From CAZVEV01 sp964625865 (GTDB lineage Bacteria > Planctomycetota > Phycisphaerae > SM23-33), in contig CAZVEV010000136.1 of the NCBI GenBank assembly GCA_964625865.1, positions 1 through 15,087 on the forward strand: a stretch of DNA of 15,087 nt. Reading direction: 5' to 3'. The notes under the pieces are model-generated. The model did not search any database. It was not told where the DNA came from and saw only the letters and a list, made by a program, of their open reading frames with translations. Both the position numbers and the translations under genes were made by a program. Below, in pieces: positions 13,970 to 15,087 of the stretch; the stretch's first letter is position 1; each line of letters opens with the position of its first letter.

Positions 13970-14652
13970 GCGAGGGGGCCCCGCGAGACGATATCCTGCT
14001 GGCCTGGAGCAGCGGGAAGGACTGCGCGCTGGCGTTGCACGAATTGCGGGAGAACGCCGCCTTCAACGTCGTGGGGCTGCTGACCACGCTGACCGAGGGC
14101 TACGGCCGCGTGAGCATGCACGGCGTGCGAGAGGCCCTGCTGGACCGCCAGGCCCGATCGATCGGTCTGCCGATGACGAAGGTATGGATCCCGCAGGATT
14201 CCTCGCTCGATGAATACGAGCGCCGCATGGACGCCGCCCTGGCCCCTCACGTCGCAAGCGGCGTTGCGGGCGTGGCGTTCGGCGATATCTTCCTGGAATC
14301 GCTCCGGGCCGACCGGGAGGCCAAGCTCGCCGGCGCGGGCCTGCGGGGCGAGTTTCCGCTCTGGAAGCGCGACACGACGGAACTGGCGCGCCAACTGATC
14401 GACCTGGGCTTCACGGCCGTCGTCACGTGCGTCGACACCGAGGTCCTCGACGCATCGTTCGCCGGGCGGACCTTCGACGAGGCGTTCCTGGGCGACCTGC
14501 CCCACGGCGCCGACCCGTGCGGCGAAAACGGCGAGTTCCACTCATTCGTCACCGACGGCCCCGTCTTCGACCGCCCCGTCGCCTGCACCGTCGGCCCGAC
14601 CGTACTTCGGGATAACCGTTTTTGCTTTTGCGACGTGGTGCCTACCGAATAG
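13966..14652 (+). CDS. Dph6-related PP-loop ATP pyrophosphatase (DUF71 family)
   Basis: This 228-residue protein belongs to the N-type ATP pyrophosphatases related to eukaryotic and archaeal diphthine-ammonia ligase Dph6. The family activates a carboxylate by adenylation and then adds ammonia. Bacteria lack diphthamide, so the bacterial substrate is unknown. The PP-loop is AWSSGKDCALALHEL (13-27), with C20 where many relatives have Ser. TTLTEGYGRVSMHGVR (40-55), AFGDIFLE (104-111), GEFPLWKRDTTEL (128-140) and DPCGENGEFHSFVTDGPVF (183-201) are DUF71 landmarks. The C-terminus ends FCFCD (C220, C222). The start is GTG at 13966 in a GTGA overlap with the nnrD stop, with AAGGA 6-7 bases upstream. 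Its position downstream of larB and nnrD, coupled by overlaps, suggests a pyridine-nucleotide carboxylate as substrate; this is inference only. Confidence 0.85.
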   Translation: MSEGAPRDDILLAWSSGKDCALALHELRENAAFNVVGLLTTLTEGYGRVSMHGVREALLDRQARSIGLPMTKVWIPQDSSLDEYERRMDAALAPHVASGVAGVAFGDIFLESLRADREAKLAGAGLRGEFPLWKRDTTELARQLIDLGFTAVVTCVDTEVLDASFAGRTFDEAFLGDLPHGADPCGENGEFHSFVTDGPVFDRPVACTVGPTVLRDNRFCFCDVVPTE

Positions 14653-14779
14653 GTAGCGTCCCCATGTCCACAGATTCAGCTTGCTCAACGCACGGCATCG
14701 GATATGGTCATCGTGAAAGCTACGCGAGGGTCGTGGGCGCAACGCCATCTAGGAAATCCCAGTAGAAAGGAAACGCATC

Positions 14780-15064
14780 GTGAAGAGCTTAAAACTGTCG
14801 GCGGCAGCACGTCTGGCTATGTGCGTCATTATGTGCGTCATACTGTCTTCATTGTTTCTGACTGGTTGTAGCACCTACTACGACCCGTGGAAGGCAAGGA
14901 TCGGCAGTGTTACCTACGATGAAGTGGTGAATGAACTGGGGGAGCCACAAAGACTAAAAGTCTTTGACGACAGGTTAGTTACTGCAGCCTGGATACATGA
15001 CAGGCAGACTCAGATTTGGACGACCAGGGACAAGTATCAAGGGGCAGGCAAAACCGGCCAGTGA
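14780..15064 (+). CDS. Small lipoprotein, possibly truncated at its C-terminus
   Basis: This 94-residue protein has a lipoprotein signal peptide with lipobox LFLTGC (25-30), so C30 would be lipidated. The mature part begins STYYDPWKARIGSVTYDEVVNELGEP, a short TYDEVVxxLGxP segment seen in small bacterial lipoproteins of unknown function, with some likeness to the BamE/OmlA style of fold. The GTG start has AAAGGAA (14766-14772) about 7 bases before it. Base composition is lower in GC than the neighbours and codon use differs. The last ten residues (KYQGAGKTGQ) are encoded largely within a tandem repeat that looks like an insertion-sequence end, and the stop lies between its two copies. The natural C-terminus may therefore have been lost. 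The function is unknown. Confidence 0.65.
   Translation: MKSLKLSAAARLAMCVIMCVILSSLFLTGCSTYYDPWKARIGSVTYDEVVNELGEPQRLKVFDDRLVTAAWIHDRQTQIWTTRDKYQGAGKTGQ
14819..14842 (+). repeat. 12-bp tandem duplication inside the lipoprotein signal peptide
   Basis: ATGTGCGTCATT (14819-14830) is followed at once by ATGTGCGTCATA (14831-14842), 11 of 12 identical. It encodes MCVI twice (residues 14-21), in frame, lengthening the hydrophobic core of the signal peptide. Confidence 0.7.
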
Positions 15065-15086
15065 TGGGCAGGTGAAAACCGGCCAG
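15042..15086. repeat. Two direct repeats resembling an IS21-family terminal array
   Basis: Unit 1 (15042-15061) and unit 2 (15066-15086) both read GGGCAGG, then C or TG, then AAAACCGGCCAG. They are separated by four bases (TGAT). Tandem units with an AAAACCGGCCA core are typical of multiple terminal repeats at ends of IS21-family elements, where they bind the transposase. The window stops here, so the element itself cannot be seen. A TGA in the spacer ends the upstream lipoprotein gene. Confidence 0.45.
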
Positions 15087-15087
15087 A

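Noticed and set aside
1..15087. CRISPR arrays, tRNA or rRNA genes, prophage genes
   Set aside because: No regularly spaced repeats of CRISPR type, no tRNA cloverleaf and no rRNA-like stretch was recognised. The tandem repeats found are too short and unspaced.

Overview
The window is GC-rich bacterial DNA. Its gene content points to a planctomycete, probably of the Phycisphaerae type: a LamG protein with a PEP-CTERM tail, a three-haem protein of the hydrazine-synthase-alpha-related family, a Tat-exported sulfatase, a sialidase-like Asp-box protein and a secreted EF-hand protein. The taxonomic call is inferred from family content only; there is no rRNA or other decisive marker.

Left part (1-7123). 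A plus-strand LamG/PEP-CTERM gene (211-1014) converges, across a GC-rich hairpin, on a minus-strand group: the HzsA-related cytochrome (1132-3648), a sulfatase (3835-5403) and a sialidase-like protein (6098-7123). All four products appear to be exported, and together they look like envelope or extracellular carbohydrate functions. The gaps are 186 and 694 bases, so the three minus-strand genes are probably not one tight operon. The gaps carry debris of mobile DNA. A two-hairpin GTAG-flanked palindrome, resembling a pair of inverted REP elements, supplies the sulfatase stop codon. About 1.7 kb away lie a short remnant of a REP-associated (RAYT) transposase and a possible frameshifted tail of an IS91-like transposase.

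Middle (7124-9630). A 374-base divergent intergenic region with a structured leader precedes a DUF3034-like outer-membrane protein (7498-8541). After a strong hairpin comes a repeat-bearing gap with a good promoter, then a small secreted EF-hand protein with lysine-rich arms (8978-9400) and its terminator.

Right part (9631-15087). A membrane-anchored S41 (CtpA/Prc-type) protease and tsaD (tRNA t6A synthesis) are 5 bases apart. Next comes a translationally coupled trio: larB (nickel-pincer cofactor, first step), nnrD (NAD(P)HX repair) and a Dph6-related PP-loop ATP pyrophosphatase. The larB start lies exactly where a leaderless transcript would begin. The window ends with a small, lower-GC lipoprotein gene whose 3' end runs into a tandem repeat resembling an IS21-family terminus, so that gene may be truncated.

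The observations most worth pursuing are the larB-nnrD-Dph6-like cassette, with no larC or larE in view; the REP pair together with a RAYT relic; and the HzsA-related cytochrome outside any anammox gene context. No CRISPR array, tRNA or rRNA gene was seen.
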